Assembly: GCF_028389875.1 (NCBI RefSeq)
Contig: NC_084669.1
Span: forward strand, 29,996,567 to 30,060,566
Source of the DNA: Rhea pennata
Taxonomy: Eukaryota; Chordata; Aves; Rheiformes; Rheidae
Reading direction: 5' to 3'
DNA: 64,000 bases
Below the pieces are notes generated by a model, which made no database searches, had not been told where the DNA came from, and saw only the letters and a list, made by a program, of their open reading frames with translations. Positions 34,501 through 47,800 of the stretch are shown here, one piece after another (positions within the stretch are counted from its first letter, which is position 1; every line of letters starts with the position of its first letter). The position numbers and the translations under genes were made by a program.

Positions 34501-36679
34501 TCTGGGCTCAAGAACTGTGTGAGGTAGACACCCCTGCTTAGGACAAACTCTTAAGAACTACACAAGTAAGAGTACACAAGTACTTTGGAGTTACTTTTAG
34601 CCAGTGTTCCCTGGCTTAAGTGAGTGGAAGGCAAGGGCTGTGCTGTAGTCTTTCAAGACCACCTGCTTTTAATGGGAAATGCAGAAAAGCCATAGCCTTT
34701 AAAGTGAGGGCCAAGTGTTTTGCTTTCTAAGTAGTCTCATTTTTTTTGGTAGGAACTTCAGATGGTGCGTTTGTACTTCCATAAAGCCTTGATTATAGTT
34801 CCCTTTTTTCCTAACTTTACTGGTGTTGCGCTGAGAGCTGGGAATCTGATGCAAATACTTCTAGCTACAAGCTCAGCATTCACTCTAAAAATGCTCAGAT
34901 TGCTTCTTTCTGTATGTCTATAGTTTCCCTGGTTTTAGTGAGACCCTGGTAAAAAGGTAAACCATGAGTAAGTCTAATAATACAATACTAGATATGCTCT
35001 TTAGATACCATTAAATATTACAGTAGCATTTATACATGGAAACCATGTATGTTCTGCAGAGTAATATTTTAAATTTTAGAAAATTTCTAAGTTAAAAAGT
35101 TAGCTGGTACCTTTTATTAATCTTTAAAAATATAAGATTTGTGACTTTTGACTGCAGATGGATTGTGTCTTAGCTGAACCTGTCACTTTTCCAAAATACT
35201 GAGCTCTCATGAGATAAGCACAGCTATTACTTTTCAGTCTGAGGGACCTTCCACTGCCTGACAATGTAGCATGTGTTTCAGGCCTCCTTGTGCAGTGGGC
35301 ACAAGCCCTTCCTGATTAGAACTGCTTCCAAACTAGAATATCTCCTTAAAAACAGGCCAGTTATTTCCCATGGGTAAAATACAGTGATACTGGTGTCCTA
35401 GGAGAGTGTAGTACTCTTCTGAGTTGGGGGAGAAATGTATGAAGGAACCTATTAAAACCCTGTACATTCACCACAAAAATCTCCAAGAAGGGATTCTGAA
35501 ATACTGTCCTCTGCAATATTACCTGATGATCTCTGTACCCAGTTTAACTGGTTGCCTACCAATAGGCATTATTACCATTACCATACAATTACCAGTAGGT
35601 TGCCTACCTCCTGTGGCTACCATCAAGTCTTCCCTAAATCAGATATTGCCTTTTTTTTTTTTTTTTTTTTGCTTCTGTTTATGCTGCAAACCACTGCTCA
35701 ACTCAGTTACAGATCTGCTTATATAAAAATGCTTGTTTTGAATCTTTGACTGCTACTGGGACAGACCTTAAAACAAGCCTAGTGCAGCAATTGCCAGAAG
35801 TTAAACACACGAGTGTTTTGTTTTGTGCTCGGTTCACTGTTGGAACTAAATGATGTAGGCTTGCGCTTTGAATTGTTATTAGGATTCTGGGTGATGTTTA
35901 TTTCCATGTTGCTTTCTTTTCCAAGGGACTTCCTATAATCTGTAGGCGAGCACAGTGCTTTTAAGTGTTACTCTGCTCTGTTCTTTCTGCTAGACCTATG
36001 TAAAAGTGGTTGCAAAGCTGCTTAAAAGGGTGCAGTTCCCTTCCTAAAGAGGGAGATAACCAAACCATACTGGCTACTGCTTTTGTAGTATCTCTGTTTC
36101 CTGAAACTTAGCTCTTTCTCCAAAGCAAAAATGATTGCTGCCTGAGAAAGCAAATACTTGGTGCAAATGTCAGCCTATGATTTTTTTCCAGGAAAGCTGG
36201 TGTCTGGTGATATGAAGGGGATGATATTATACAGTTAGCTGTGTAAAGTCTCAACTGTAAGACTTGAACTTTGAATAGTGTAGTTCTGCCACTTTTTCAG
36301 TGAGACCTTCACCTGTCTACAGACACTGCCAACAGCAGCAGCAAGTATCGTGGTACCTTTGGTGATTATGCACCCTCTGTACAGGAAGAAAAGCTGCCAG
36401 GATTGAGTCATCTCCAGCAATCTAATGAGGAGAAGATTACCTCATATCCCTTTTGTTTTCAGCTCACCAGTCACCTAAGCCTGCCCATACAAACAAGGGG
36501 CAGCTCCACGTATTGAAGTTGTGTGCCATTCTAAGCATCTAAGTATTAAATGTCTTGTTTTCTCTCCTTTCCATCCTTGTCCTACAGGTATGAATCCCAA
36601 AATGACTCTGATGGCAATAAGGAAATATTGCAAGCCTTGTCCTCCAGTGATTCCTGGACCTCTTCCACAGTTGAAATGA
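31492..36679 (+). CDS. GPR15LG: GPR15LG (C10orf99), secreted ligand of GPR15
   Basis: Three exons, 31492-31561, 33957-34019 and 36588-36679, join in phases 1 and 1 to 74 residues (human 81). Human GPR15LG is an epithelial chemokine-like peptide that recruits GPR15-bearing lymphocytes. Residues 1-24 are a signal peptide (MKLLALCSFLFVLLLC...), very close to the human one and ending VEG. The mature part is very basic (RKVKKVCC, KKAQK) and has the family cysteine layout CC ... CKPC (human LCC ... CKPC). The C-terminus is IPGPLPQLK against human VPGALPQV, the end that engages the receptor in the human system. The extra final Lys is notable. The position between GHITM and CDHR1 equals the human order. 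All exons are short, so the gene is easily missed. Identification by pattern plus synteny is strong. Confidence 0.92.
33267..33350 (-). mobile_element. Possible decayed CR1 3'-end remnant
   Basis: AGGTTGGAA ... ACTCCAACCTCC ... CTAGAGCAG resembles the word order of a minus-strand CR1 3' end, in GPR15LG intron 1. Very diverged; similarity by eye only. Confidence 0.3.
33957..34019 (+). CDS. GPR15LG: GPR15LG exon 2, basic CC segment
   Basis: Acceptor TTTCACCCTTAG and donor AAAG|GTAATA. It encodes RKVKKVCCSKLPKLNKKAQK. Confidence 0.92.
35651..35670 (+). repeat. Poly-T tract (20 T)
   Basis: T run in GPR15LG intron 2. Confidence 0.9.
36588..36679 (+). CDS. GPR15LG: GPR15LG exon 3, CKPC and receptor-binding tail
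   Basis: Acceptor CTTGTCCTACAG. It encodes IRKYCKPCPPVIPGPLPQLK at the end, with TGA at 36677-36679. AATAAA copies at 37500 and 37699 are possible 3' ends; which is used cannot be told. Confidence 0.92.
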
Positions 36680-39600
36680 GTAGACTCAGCAGGGTGAAGG
36701 GCATCTGCTTGCCAACACATTCAGTGCTTTACTTGGTTGAGGGTTCTCCTTTCACAAATTGGGCATGAGCGTATATTATTTTTGTTTAGGAAAAGTTTCA
36801 TTTGGTGTAATGTTTTCTTTGTCAGGCTCCTTTATCTTGTTGATGTTAGCCCTGGCAACTGAAGGGTCAGGCAAAGCTGTCTGCCTGCCACTGGGCCTTG
36901 TGTCAGTTGTGTTCCATTCATCTGCACCATACCTTGCGTGTTTTTCCCCTCAAGAGGGTGAAGGAGGTTGCTGAAGAACTTTCCTCAGAATCACTTTGTT
37001 TTGCGTTTGTGGATTGCCTAAAGGGTGGAAAGGGCTGTTACTGTTTCTCGGTATCAATATATACAGTATATATGTCTGTTTAACCTTTTTAATGATTTTA
37101 TATAGACAAAAATTTTGTTTGTAGCTGGCACATGATGACCTTGTTCCTGAATCCTTTGCTCTCAGTGCTTGCAATTCACTTGGAAGTAGATTTCTAGGAA
37201 ATGGGAAGGAGCTCAGGCTTTATAGAAAAGAGCTGAAAAAAATAGGAAAGCAGATAGTTAACATTGTGGTGGAGGGCCAGATCCGAGTAGGGCAATAACT
37301 TTTCTTCCAGCATCTTCCCTGGGGTTTAAATCAAGCCCTAAAAGCAAAGGTGTCTGTCCTTAACTTCTCAGAATAATGTTATCAAGTGGTTGTTAAACAG
37401 TGTTCTGAGAAGGTGTTAAGACTTATTTAAGTCTTTTTTCCTCCTGAAGCTAGAGAGCAGCTGTTCTTCTAAGGCACTTGAATTGTGGTAACACCTCAGA
37501 ATAAACAAAACTGAAGCTGGAGCATGAATAAAACAAATGCTAAGACTGATACCAAAGCTCTGAATAAGAGTAACAGAAGCTCCTTCTGCTAACGTCATAA
37601 GTAAGCACTGGGATCTTCGTTCATGTCTCCCATCCATTCCCCCGTGCTTCTACTTCTGTGCCTGTGGTGAGTTCCTGAGCCAGAATTACTTGGGTGCTAA
37701 TAAACCTGGCTCTTCTTGTAGTAAATACGAGGTGTGGAAAGCTCTTTGCACTCTCAGTACTCAGTACTGCTGTTTCCCTAAGATTATTTCTTTATGATAG
37801 CAATGGTCTCATTGCCCTTCAGTGATTTGAGGGAGTTAAATGGGGAAAGGCATATGCTTGTTACAACCCCCACAGGCAAATGCAATTCCCAGGACTAAAG
37901 TTAATGGGCATTTATGTGTGGCTATGCTTTCTTATTGACAGTGTTTCTATTTTAGCAAGCAATTGCACTGACTTCTGGCTCTGCCATTCCTTTGTTATTA
38001 CTTCTATTGCTTTTGAGATTAGATCTGACCATCAGCTTCCTAATTTTGAAGAGCTGTCCCTGCCTAGCAGTTTTATATCAAAGAAAAAGGAGCTTCAGGT
38101 CCTTGTAAACTTTGAGTCAGGAGGTTGGTGAAAGAACTGTTTGAATATTCTGCTGCTGCTCCCTGGGCAAATACATTTGTTTCTTTTTTTTTCCTTTTTT
38201 TTTTTTTTTGTAGGTCACAGAAGAAATCTGTAGAATACAAGTGACAAGTAAATGTAAAATATGATTTTGTAGAGTAAATGGATTTGGAACAGGGTTTGAC
38301 TGTGTTAAATACGGCCATGTGTGTTTACAGATCTGTATAAAGAACTGCTGACAGGTATGGGGATTCTCTTCTCTAATGTGAACTTAAACATTTGTTTTAG
38401 ATCTGAAAAATGCTAGATGATTCTTTCCCTGCCCCACAAACATCAGTTTCTTCAGGCAAAATGTTCTCTGGGGCTTATGCTATTGCTATCTGAGAGAACG
38501 TTAGCAGTACTACAGAGATATTCTGTTCCTGAATCCCCCAAAGGCCCATCCTCTGATGCACTTGTGAGTATTTTTACTCACCTCGTTACCCAGACTGGCC
38601 TCAATATAAGGTAAAAGGGCTATTCAGATGAAAAATACTGCTTGTTTGAGGCCCTACTTGTGACTGAAACTGAAGCAGGAATTATCAGGCTATTTCAGCA
38701 TGGATGTGACTGCTTCTGAAGCAGGCTTCTTACCTGGCCTGGAGGAACCTGGAGCTGATGTGTCAGCACCTGAAAGTGATTCTTCAACAGAAGTTTGACT
38801 GCTGTTTCCTGAGGCACTTTCCCCATGTGGTAGAACAGAGCTATAGTCTGATCATGGCTCCACTTATAACATGCCTGTTCTTCCTTTTGCTTTCCTTTCA
38901 CTTCTATATATGTCTGGCACTACCTGAGGAGAAAATGTTTACTCAGTGGCTTTTTCAAGTATAAAGGTGTGTGTTTGTATAAAGAAGTAAATCAAGCTTG
39001 TCTGAGCTGACAGATGCATTTGTCTGTATCTTGTGTTCTTGTGTGCGTTCAGCTGTTGAGCATGAGAATTGCACAGCTTTCAACTTCCAATAAAGATATC
39101 TTTGAAGCATCTCTGTGCCTACCAGCATAGATGATGGATCCTGATGGAGCCCTTTTCAACTGAGTGAGCCGTGTGACCCTCGCTCCACCAACTGACACCA
39201 AAGTAGTCTGTCTGATATGGCCCTGTGACAGGCAATTGTCAGGAGCACAGGAAGAACGTTGCTGCTGACAGGGAATATTAGGGCAGTTTTGAGGTTTTCC
39301 ATTGCTTCAGAATGGGTATTAAAAATAATTGCCTGTTTTTTCATACAAAATGAGCTCCCTAGCCTGTTTGGCCCCCAAATGATGTCAAGGTCTGTCTCCA
39401 GTTGAAGAATGCAAAATTTTCTCTGAAGAATTTTTGTCAAGCCCAAGTGTGGGCTGGGATGGCAACTTCTTGTGATTTATGTTTGCTCAAGAAAAATAAA
39501 ATCCTATCTCATTATACTAGACTTGTTCATGTGAAACAAAAGCAGAGGGTTAAACCTCTGCTCTTGTAGCTCTGTCTCATGAAAGTACTCTTACAGGATA

Positions 39601-42600
39601 ACTACTGTTCTCCAAACTCACTGAGACTTAAAGGGCCATTGGATCAAGTTTGCAAATCTCATCTGGTACAGTCCCATTTGCCACTTCGCAGGAAAGCATT
39701 GCCAGATGGTAAATGCAGATTGGAGTTCCTATCCACTTTTCACTGAAGCTTATTCCAAGAAGAATTTGTCCAAAGCTTAGCAATGACTTTCTCCCCTCAC
39801 TTGAGGAAGATGAGGGGAAAACACTCTTATGGTCAGTCTTTTTCCCCAAAGCAGCCAGCTCTTTCCATTAGATCTGAGTAGTTGTCTCTGTCACAACTAG
39901 TTCTTCTGCAGAGGTCATCAACTATTTTAAGTACTAGTGGGAAGCAAAGAGAGCTCCTTGCTTGTGCAAATTAAATGACACAAGGAATAGTGTTGATTCC
40001 AACTCACTTGTCACTGGTTCTTGGTAGCCCTTCGCATTGTAGAAGGGCAGGCACTGCTTAGTTGACCAGCTGTGCTGATTCTGGAAATGCTGGGATCGTC
40101 TCATCATACTTCAGTCTAAGATCCTGTGGGTGCAGAAGTGACTTCTGTGTTTTCAGTGTATTAGTGGTAGGAGTCTCTCTCCTGAAAGAGCAGTTGTCTG
40201 GAAATGGGTTTAGCCAATTCATCATTCATCTCTTATGCCAGTATGTGTTTCAGAGACATTGCCTGCAAGTATCTTCAGGTGTGGGATTAATTCTACTTTT
40301 TCAGTCTGATGCCTCTTTCATGAGGAAATGGATAAGGACAGGGATTTGCTGTAAGATAAGCACCTTACAGCCATAATGCCATCTGGCTAGCCTTTGAAAA
40401 CGTAATCAGATAAATCAGGCCACTGTGTGTCTGGGGGATGCTAAACTAAACATAATTTGTCCATCTTTTGCAGCCTGACACACTCAAAATCTCCATGATT
40501 GCAAGTACTTGTCAAACCAAGCCCACTTTCTGTCAGAGACTTGAACTGTGCTCGTGGCATGTTAGTTCAAGAGCTGGTTAGCCTCAGCTGGCAGTACAGC
40601 ACAGGTGCTTGCAGGAGAAGATTTAAAGCTTGCAAGGGAGACATCCAAACCCAAACATTCAAAAGTTCAGTGTACGTAAGAATGCCTGCTCAAGGGCTGG
40701 TTGTGATCAGCTGTCCACTAGGCAGTAGTATGATCTGCAAGCAGCACCAATGTGTATGTGCAATTGTGGTAAGTGTAGTGTGGTCAAAGTAACTAATATT
40801 TCCTGGGGTGGTAGGACCTCTAGTATAGAAGTTAAACAGTAGCAGGGCTTCCCTGACCTGACAGGCAAGGTGACGCTTGGAGGTCATTCAGTAAAGTGCT
40901 ACTAGATTCAGTGATTTTGTTTGGTCATCAGTGGTGATCCCAATTGTAGCAGGGAAAAGACATGTTCTTGAGGTGCTGTTTGGTTAGTCTTCTGCTAATA
41001 TAGCTTGCCCTGATCTCTGAAAATCAAATCTCTATAACATGTTTTCAGAATCAGCTCCCAAGACTGGAGCATACTGGAAAATACCATCTTTGCTACATGG
41101 ACTCCTGAGACAAAAGTTCTCGTTTGTGTTGTTGCAGAGCCTGTGTCACAATCAGTGGATGCTGTGTGGTGCAAGTGTGCTGTTTGCACTGAGAAATGCT
41201 AAAACCTATTTGCATCTTGGAAGTTCCCCATGCCTGGGAAGGAAGATACTTTCATACAAAAAAGCACGAAGAACTCCATCAGTTTACAAATGCTCTTAGA
41301 GAAGCGTTGAGATGGTTTGAAACAAAACAAACCTCTGAATGAGATGAAAGTCCCTCTGCAAGTCCCTCTATAAAATACTTACTAACTCTTCAATTAAATT
41401 TTCATTACTTGGGAGACAACAAACGGTGGCAATGTCACTAGACTCTTATCTTGAAGTTTTTTGAATTTACTGAGGTTAACAATTAAGCCCTATCCTTTGG
41501 CTTAACTAAACATGTACCAATTCCTCTTATTTCTTCCATAAAAATCTCTGATGGGTGAAAGGTGAAGAGAGATGAAAATCTGAGATGAAGTTATGTCTAG
41601 CAAAGCAATATGAATATAGTTGCCCTTAACCTGGTAAACTCAGTCTTTGATAATCTTTGAAAGGAATTCCCCTAGACTTTCACAGAGAAAAGTCAAGACT
41701 GACCAGTTTTGAAAACAGATCCTGAAGTCTGAGAAGTTAAGTCAACTGTTCCAATGCAATTTTATTTTGAAATGTGCTTTGCACTTTTTTTTTCTGTCTA
41801 TTGCACAAAACCACTTTCTCTTTTCTCCTCCATCTTTCTATGTTTTTCTTCTGTTTCTTGACATGTTTTTACAGTTTCTGGTTCAAGGTCTTCCTCGTGT
41901 TCTCACTATCTGGAAAAGTCATCTTACATTTCCTGGCTTCACTGTCCCCCACCTATTCCTTATCTGTGTCGGATCTCATCTCGGAGCAATTCCTCTGCTC
42001 TCTGAATTTCCCCAAGTTTTTCTCCTTGTGCTGAAATATTTTGACTCCAGGAATTTAAGTCTGTAAAACAGACCAGACTCCAGACTGTTAGAAAGACCAG
42101 TTGTAAAATAGCAGGGCGTTGTATTTGTTATTTCTAGGCATCTTTTTTTGTACTAAGGACAATTTCAGTCACAGGATGCAAGCATCTCTGTTTAAAAGTA
42201 CCATATAATCATCTCAAAGTCACAGGACGAATAGGGAATTTTCTGACATTTAGTTTGGATTTTAGCCTTCACTGTGATAACTTTTGGATCTGCTAAGTCA
42301 CATAATCACGATCTGAATCCTGCAATTACCACATGTGGAAGGCTGTTCCCTGATATTTTATCCATTCTTTAGATTAACACATGTTGTTGGGATTCTTTCC
42401 AAATAGCTCTATTGATTTATTTTATTAACAGGTTGTTGTAAAAAGTTATAACAGTACCTTGAGATAAGTACTGGAAGGAGTTGGGAGGAGAAGGTAATGG
42501 CACACTGCTTGTATGCAGAGCTAGTAGGCATGAGGTTGGCTTTGGCTCTAGCCAGGTTAAACTACTTGTTTTGACAGCTCTGAGAACCAATATACTTACA

Positions 42601-44845
42601 GGCTATTGATCATGTAAAAGTCTGTCCAGTCAAAGACTAGATAGTTGCTGGAGACTGTATATGGTGATAGTCCTATGTGTTTTTGAGGATTACTTCAAAA
42701 TTGAATATTTAGTCCTCTTGTTCTAAATTACAATTTGTTGAAATGTAGTTTGTTTCTTAGGTTAAGGACAAGCACTACTGTGGTATAAGAGGCTCTCCAG
42801 TTACTCAGATTTCATCTTGTTACTGAGTTCCTAAGTGAATGTGGAGGGTCACCTCAGCCATTTGAACCTCCCAGTCCTCGCAAGATAACGTACCTCGGTA
42901 AGTTCCCCAGGGCCTAGTCTGAGAGCTGTTGAGCAGAAGGACTCTCTGGTGGAGTCTCTGCACCACTCTTCTGGAGAACGGTGGAGGCATATGCCTTGCT
43001 TCTTAGCAAGAAGCCACAGGCAGACCCCTCTGCAACCATGTTGCAGAGCATTTAGCTGCATAAAATCCAGGGTCTGCTCATCCTTCCCTCCACCACTGAG
43101 AGCGAAGTTATGCTTCTGTCTAGAGCTGGTCCTGTGGCCAAGGCTGTAGTTCACCTATTATCTTTGCATGTGCCATTCCTATACTCAGCTGCTGCCTTTG
43201 GTTATGTGTGGCAGTGAAAGGAGCATCTTTAATTTTCATATGTTCTCTCATTCATAAAATTATACTATTGTCTTGTAAGCAGAGTGTCTGTACAGTGATG
43301 TCCGTGGCACGTAAGCTAGCCAGAAGACTTACAGAGATAACACGAGCATTTTATTGCCTTGCCTTGACAAGTCCCATTACTTTCCTCAGCTACACTGACT
43401 AAATTGCAAAATCTTGATTCATTCATTATTCATACCCCAACTGTACAGACTATGACATATATGTGCTATTTCTACAGGCAAAACAATGAGCTATAGTAGT
43501 TCTTGCATAAATAACTTGGACTATCTGTCTGCTGTTAAATGGCCTCTTTCAAACAGGTCTGTGTCATGCTCCACAGCACCACATCTATCAGTGGTCATGC
43601 TGCCAAAGTGAATATAGGGCAGATAAATATACCAGGATAGTCTAGGGACTGTTCTCGGTTTATTATCCCTGAAAAAAGTAAAATGAGTAGCGTGATCTTT
43701 GTCAATGATAAATAGCTTCTAAAAGACCAAGGTTACTGAACTGTAAATGGATTTTTGCAGTGCTCTTCAATATTTTGTAAGGTAGAAAGGTGGCTTAGCA
43801 GGAGCTTTCATTACTGAGCTACTGTGGCAAATGTTCTCCCTTCCCTCATTGCCCACAGAGCCTTTTTTGCAAATTCTAAAACACCCTTTGGCCAACTGCA
43901 ACCAGGAGGAGGCATATGTGAGATGAAGCGCTGGGAGAGTTTCTTCTCCTTCCCAGGAATTCTTCCAGACTTTCTTTGTGACCACCAACAGTGAATGATT
44001 GTATAATTCACAATAAACCATGCAGGCAAGTGATCCGAGGTTTTTATTTTGCAGATTAGTATTTTTTCCTATAGAAAGAATACAGTGTTTCTTTTTGCCC
44101 AAATTCACCTACTTGGAAAAAAAAGTCTGGTCTGTTGGGAAGCACTTTGACATCTGTATCTGTTTGAAAGTCAGTAGGGTAATGCTGAGATTGCTAGGTA
44201 TTTGCTGTATGCTTTCTCTCTGATTTCCTCCCATTGATGTTTCTTAGTTGCTTTGGAGATAGGGACATGATGTGTGTGCTTCCCTAATGACCTCCTGGAG
44301 CTTTGTCTAAAACTGTAGCATGACACGTAGCGCAATTTACGAAATAACAGGGCTATCTGACTCTGCAGAATAGTGGTACTGGGTTTTCAAGGTGACTGGC
44401 AGTTTGCCCTAAAGAGCCTTCAGGTACCTCCTGTTCTTAGACTATTACCTTGGCATATTTGCTCTGCCGCCCGGGTGACTTTTGTTGGTTCCTGATGCAG
44501 TACAATGAGTTATTTCTTTCGGTTTGTGCCAGGCAGAAATACTATCAAAAGTCCAGTAAATTGGGGCCTGCAGAGAAGGAAAATAGGTTTTACATTTAGG
44601 TATATGTGTAGAGTTTGGCCTTTAAAATGTTCCCCAAGCAGGGGAGAATTCTATTCTGACTCCGTTTTATCGAGCAATTTGAGGAGCTAGGGACAGGAAA
44701 AACTCGCTTTATTTCTGAAGTACTGACCGTACACTCCTCCATAACGTGGCCTTGCTCTGCGTGTGTTTAAACAATAAAGCAAGTATTTCCTCCTTCAAGC
44801 TCTGGCTTGTAACTTCATGAGAACAGTTCACTGGCTGTTGTTGGA
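36680..44845. other. GPR15LG-CDHR1 intergenic region
   Basis: No gene supported beyond the GPR15LG 3' UTR. It contains T runs at 38181-38209. The hydrophobic ORF at 41767-42066 reflects pyrimidine-rich DNA, and the minus-strand ORF at 43767-44108 shows no domain. Confidence 0.5.
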
Positions 44846-44897
44846 ATGAGACTTCTGGCTTCTTTCTACCTTTTCATGGCAGTGGCAGCCAACACAG
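44846..44897 (+). CDS. CDHR1: CDHR1 exon 1, signal peptide
   Basis: ATG at 44846 in GGAATGA context; donor ACAG|GTGAAT; phase 1. No TATA box or CpG island was obvious upstream. Confidence 0.85.
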
Positions 44898-47800
44898 GTG
44901 AATGTTTTTACTGCAGGTAGACTTCCAGTTTTGGTTCTTTTTTTGTTTGCTTTTTAAACCTGTTACCCGAGAATTTGTTATGATTATGAAGAACATTTCC
45001 AGTGGGTGTGAGAGGAGCTCTATGGCTATGTACCTTGGTTTTCTCTTAGTAAGCCTTGCTATCCATTTGGAAAATACGAGAAGTTTCCTGGTATATTTTT
45101 TGCTGTATCTGTCAAGTTTATATGGGATACATAAAAATAACCTGGAGGAAGTTCAGAACTGAACAAAGGAACTTTACATATCTCTAGAGCTGTGCGTGGA
45201 TATCCCACATTTAACAGTGAGACTGCTCTGAAACAGCAGGGGGCAGAGGATTTGTGATTATTCAGGGACATATTTTCTTTTTATTAATCTATTCCAGCAA
45301 TCCTTCAAAAATTTCTGACAATGTGAAGCTTTCGTGGCATATGGAGAGTTGGGCACGGCGCTGTGGGGGAATGCTGGTCCCGCGGGCTGGGGAAGGCATG
45401 CCTGCCCTTGCATGTCCATGGGACGCCAGGTGGGGCGAGACCTCCACAGGGCCTCGGAGCTGCTCCCCTCCTGCAGGAGGTTTCCTCATAATTGTACTTG
45501 ACCAGGTGTGTTGAGGCTGTAATCATGCATAATCAGAGGGCTAATGAAGGAGGTGCTTGCCGGGGGAAGAAAAAGGTAAATCTGAAAGGATAAGAGAGAC
45601 TAACTGCTCTGGATCAAATATGAGATCAGCACCGTGAGGCTGGAGGGTGTGCGTAAAACATAACTTGTGCGCAGTGAACAGGAGACAGTGCAGAGCTGGA
45701 AGGAGCCAGTGATCTCTCTGGCTTTCCTGCTTGTTCCCACCACAAATATCCCTTTCTGTCCTTCCGCTCCTGCTTGCATTGCATCAGGGCTGTAAGAGAG
45801 CTGCATGAAGCGCGTGCCTGCGCCTTACAAATGGCTGGAACAGGGGCAAGGGTCTCACTTTTTACGGTCAGTAGAGCAGGATGAAAACCAGAGTTTTTCT
45901 CCCTAGAGCGGGTTGGATGGAATCCATGTTTGCATTTCCCCTGAAATTTTCGGTTTCTCTGTGGAATAATATTCAGGAAAATATTTATGTAAAATACTAA
46001 AATATTTGAAATAGCAGTATGATTTCAAGCCAATATGAACATTTTCCAAAAAAAGAAGACAGAAGTGTTTAAGGTCAAAAAGTGATTTCCGTATTAGAAA
46101 AAGAAGCAAATGATGACCGGAAATTTTTGACTAGTCATAATGGTTAAGACACTTCGTCAAAGCCCAAGGCAAAAGTTTTAATGTGCCAGTCTTCCAGTCT
46201 TTTTAATTTATTAGCTGTCTGGTTTATTAATGGACAGAATGGATCAAAAGTAGATCACAGTCTAAAATGGTGTGCAATTCTCAAAAACAAAGAGGAAAAA
46301 AGGAGGAAAAAAAAGGACTTCTAACACCTAAGAATTAAGCAACTTCCAAGAAACCTGGCTTTTGAGAGGAAATAAAGCCTTCTCATGCTGTGACTTTTGT
46401 TGCCATGATTTTTTGTATCAAGGAGGAAGGTGACAGGCTACATCCTTTCAAAAAAATTGCAATTCAAATGTGAGTTTAATTATTTGTTTGCCCAGACTTT
46501 GTCCAGCAATTTGGCAGGCAGCCATTTTAGGCACTCTCATTTTTGTTATCCAATCCAGGACACTTCAAGGGGGTTCAAGTAGAAATAACACAGACACTTG
46601 TAGTCACTTCTCAAAAACATGTGTTTTCTTCCCAAGAAGGAATAATGTTCTTCTTTGGCCCCTCTTTTGGGGGGAGGAGAGGAATGTCTTTCTGAAACAG
46701 TTGAATTACCAGTTTTCTTCAGAATATGTGTTTTATCCAGGCTTTTACCTTTCTCCTGTGTGCTACTGAGGTTGTCCAGTGGAACTGTAATATAGAAGAG
46801 GTGCGTAAACAGCTGAGTTATGACTCCTGTTGTTCTACTCTTCATACCAAACTGTACAGTATTGCTTTCTGTGGATTGCTCTCTTCTTAATTTTTCTTTC
46901 AGTTCTTGTAGCTGAGTTGAGAGAGGTTTATAAATTTGGCCAAAATCATTGATGACAGACACTGTCTTTTGATGTCTTTAATGTGAATTTAATGATCTTG
47001 GGCTGATTATTTGTACTTTGTCAGTGACAGAGATGAAAACTGAACTTAGACCTCGTGGGTCAAAACTAACTGTGAGATCATTTTACCTTTCAGATGTAAA
47101 AGTGCTAAACTCATTCAATTAGTACCAAGAGAATAACATAGTGAGGGAGAGAAAGAGGTCTTTATTGGCTTACGTTTGAATCTTACGGGGCTATCCAAAA
47201 TTCCAGGTCATTTTATCAATTTGGCATATTCATGTCAACCACTCTCATCGCAGCCCCACAACAGCTCTGACGGAAAGTACCGCAGTGGGCGATAGCATGC
47301 TTAACGATTACGTATTCTGCCGATCGTGTTGATGGACCAGGCCCTTTATCTGCTATATAAGTAAGTCATAAAACTTCCTCTGTTCTTCCTGCTGTAACGA
47401 GCAGGCATTGCTTGTGTTACTTAGTTATTCCTACTGTGAAATAGTATTTCACCTCCTATAGGTGGTAATTCAAAACACGGAGATAGTGGCAGAATGTGAA
47501 GAGATTGAAGGGACTTTAGGCTCTGCTCTCCCGCCATCAAATTGGCTCAGCACTGGCCTCTCAGAAGCCAGACAGAAACTGTATTTCTGTTGTGCTGTGT
47601 TAGGAAAATGCAAAGGGTAGTTTGGGTAAAATTCTTCATAATTAAAATATGAAAACAGTCATCCAAAATAGTCATTGACAGTTGTTCTGGGATTTATAGA
47701 GCAATCATTTATGCTCTGTAGTATTGGAAGTTGGTGGACAGTGATGATGCTGTGCCCCAGTATAAATCATCATCCTGGGGATTTTGAGCGGAAGTGGTGA

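Noticed and set aside
41767-42066. Hydrophobic 99-codon ORF suggesting a membrane protein
   Set aside because: The Phe/Leu/Ser-rich peptide comes from T/C-rich DNA, and two frames are open at once.
43767-44108. 113-codon minus-strand ORF
   Set aside because: No recognisable domain, no promoter or splice context, and AT-rich flanks.
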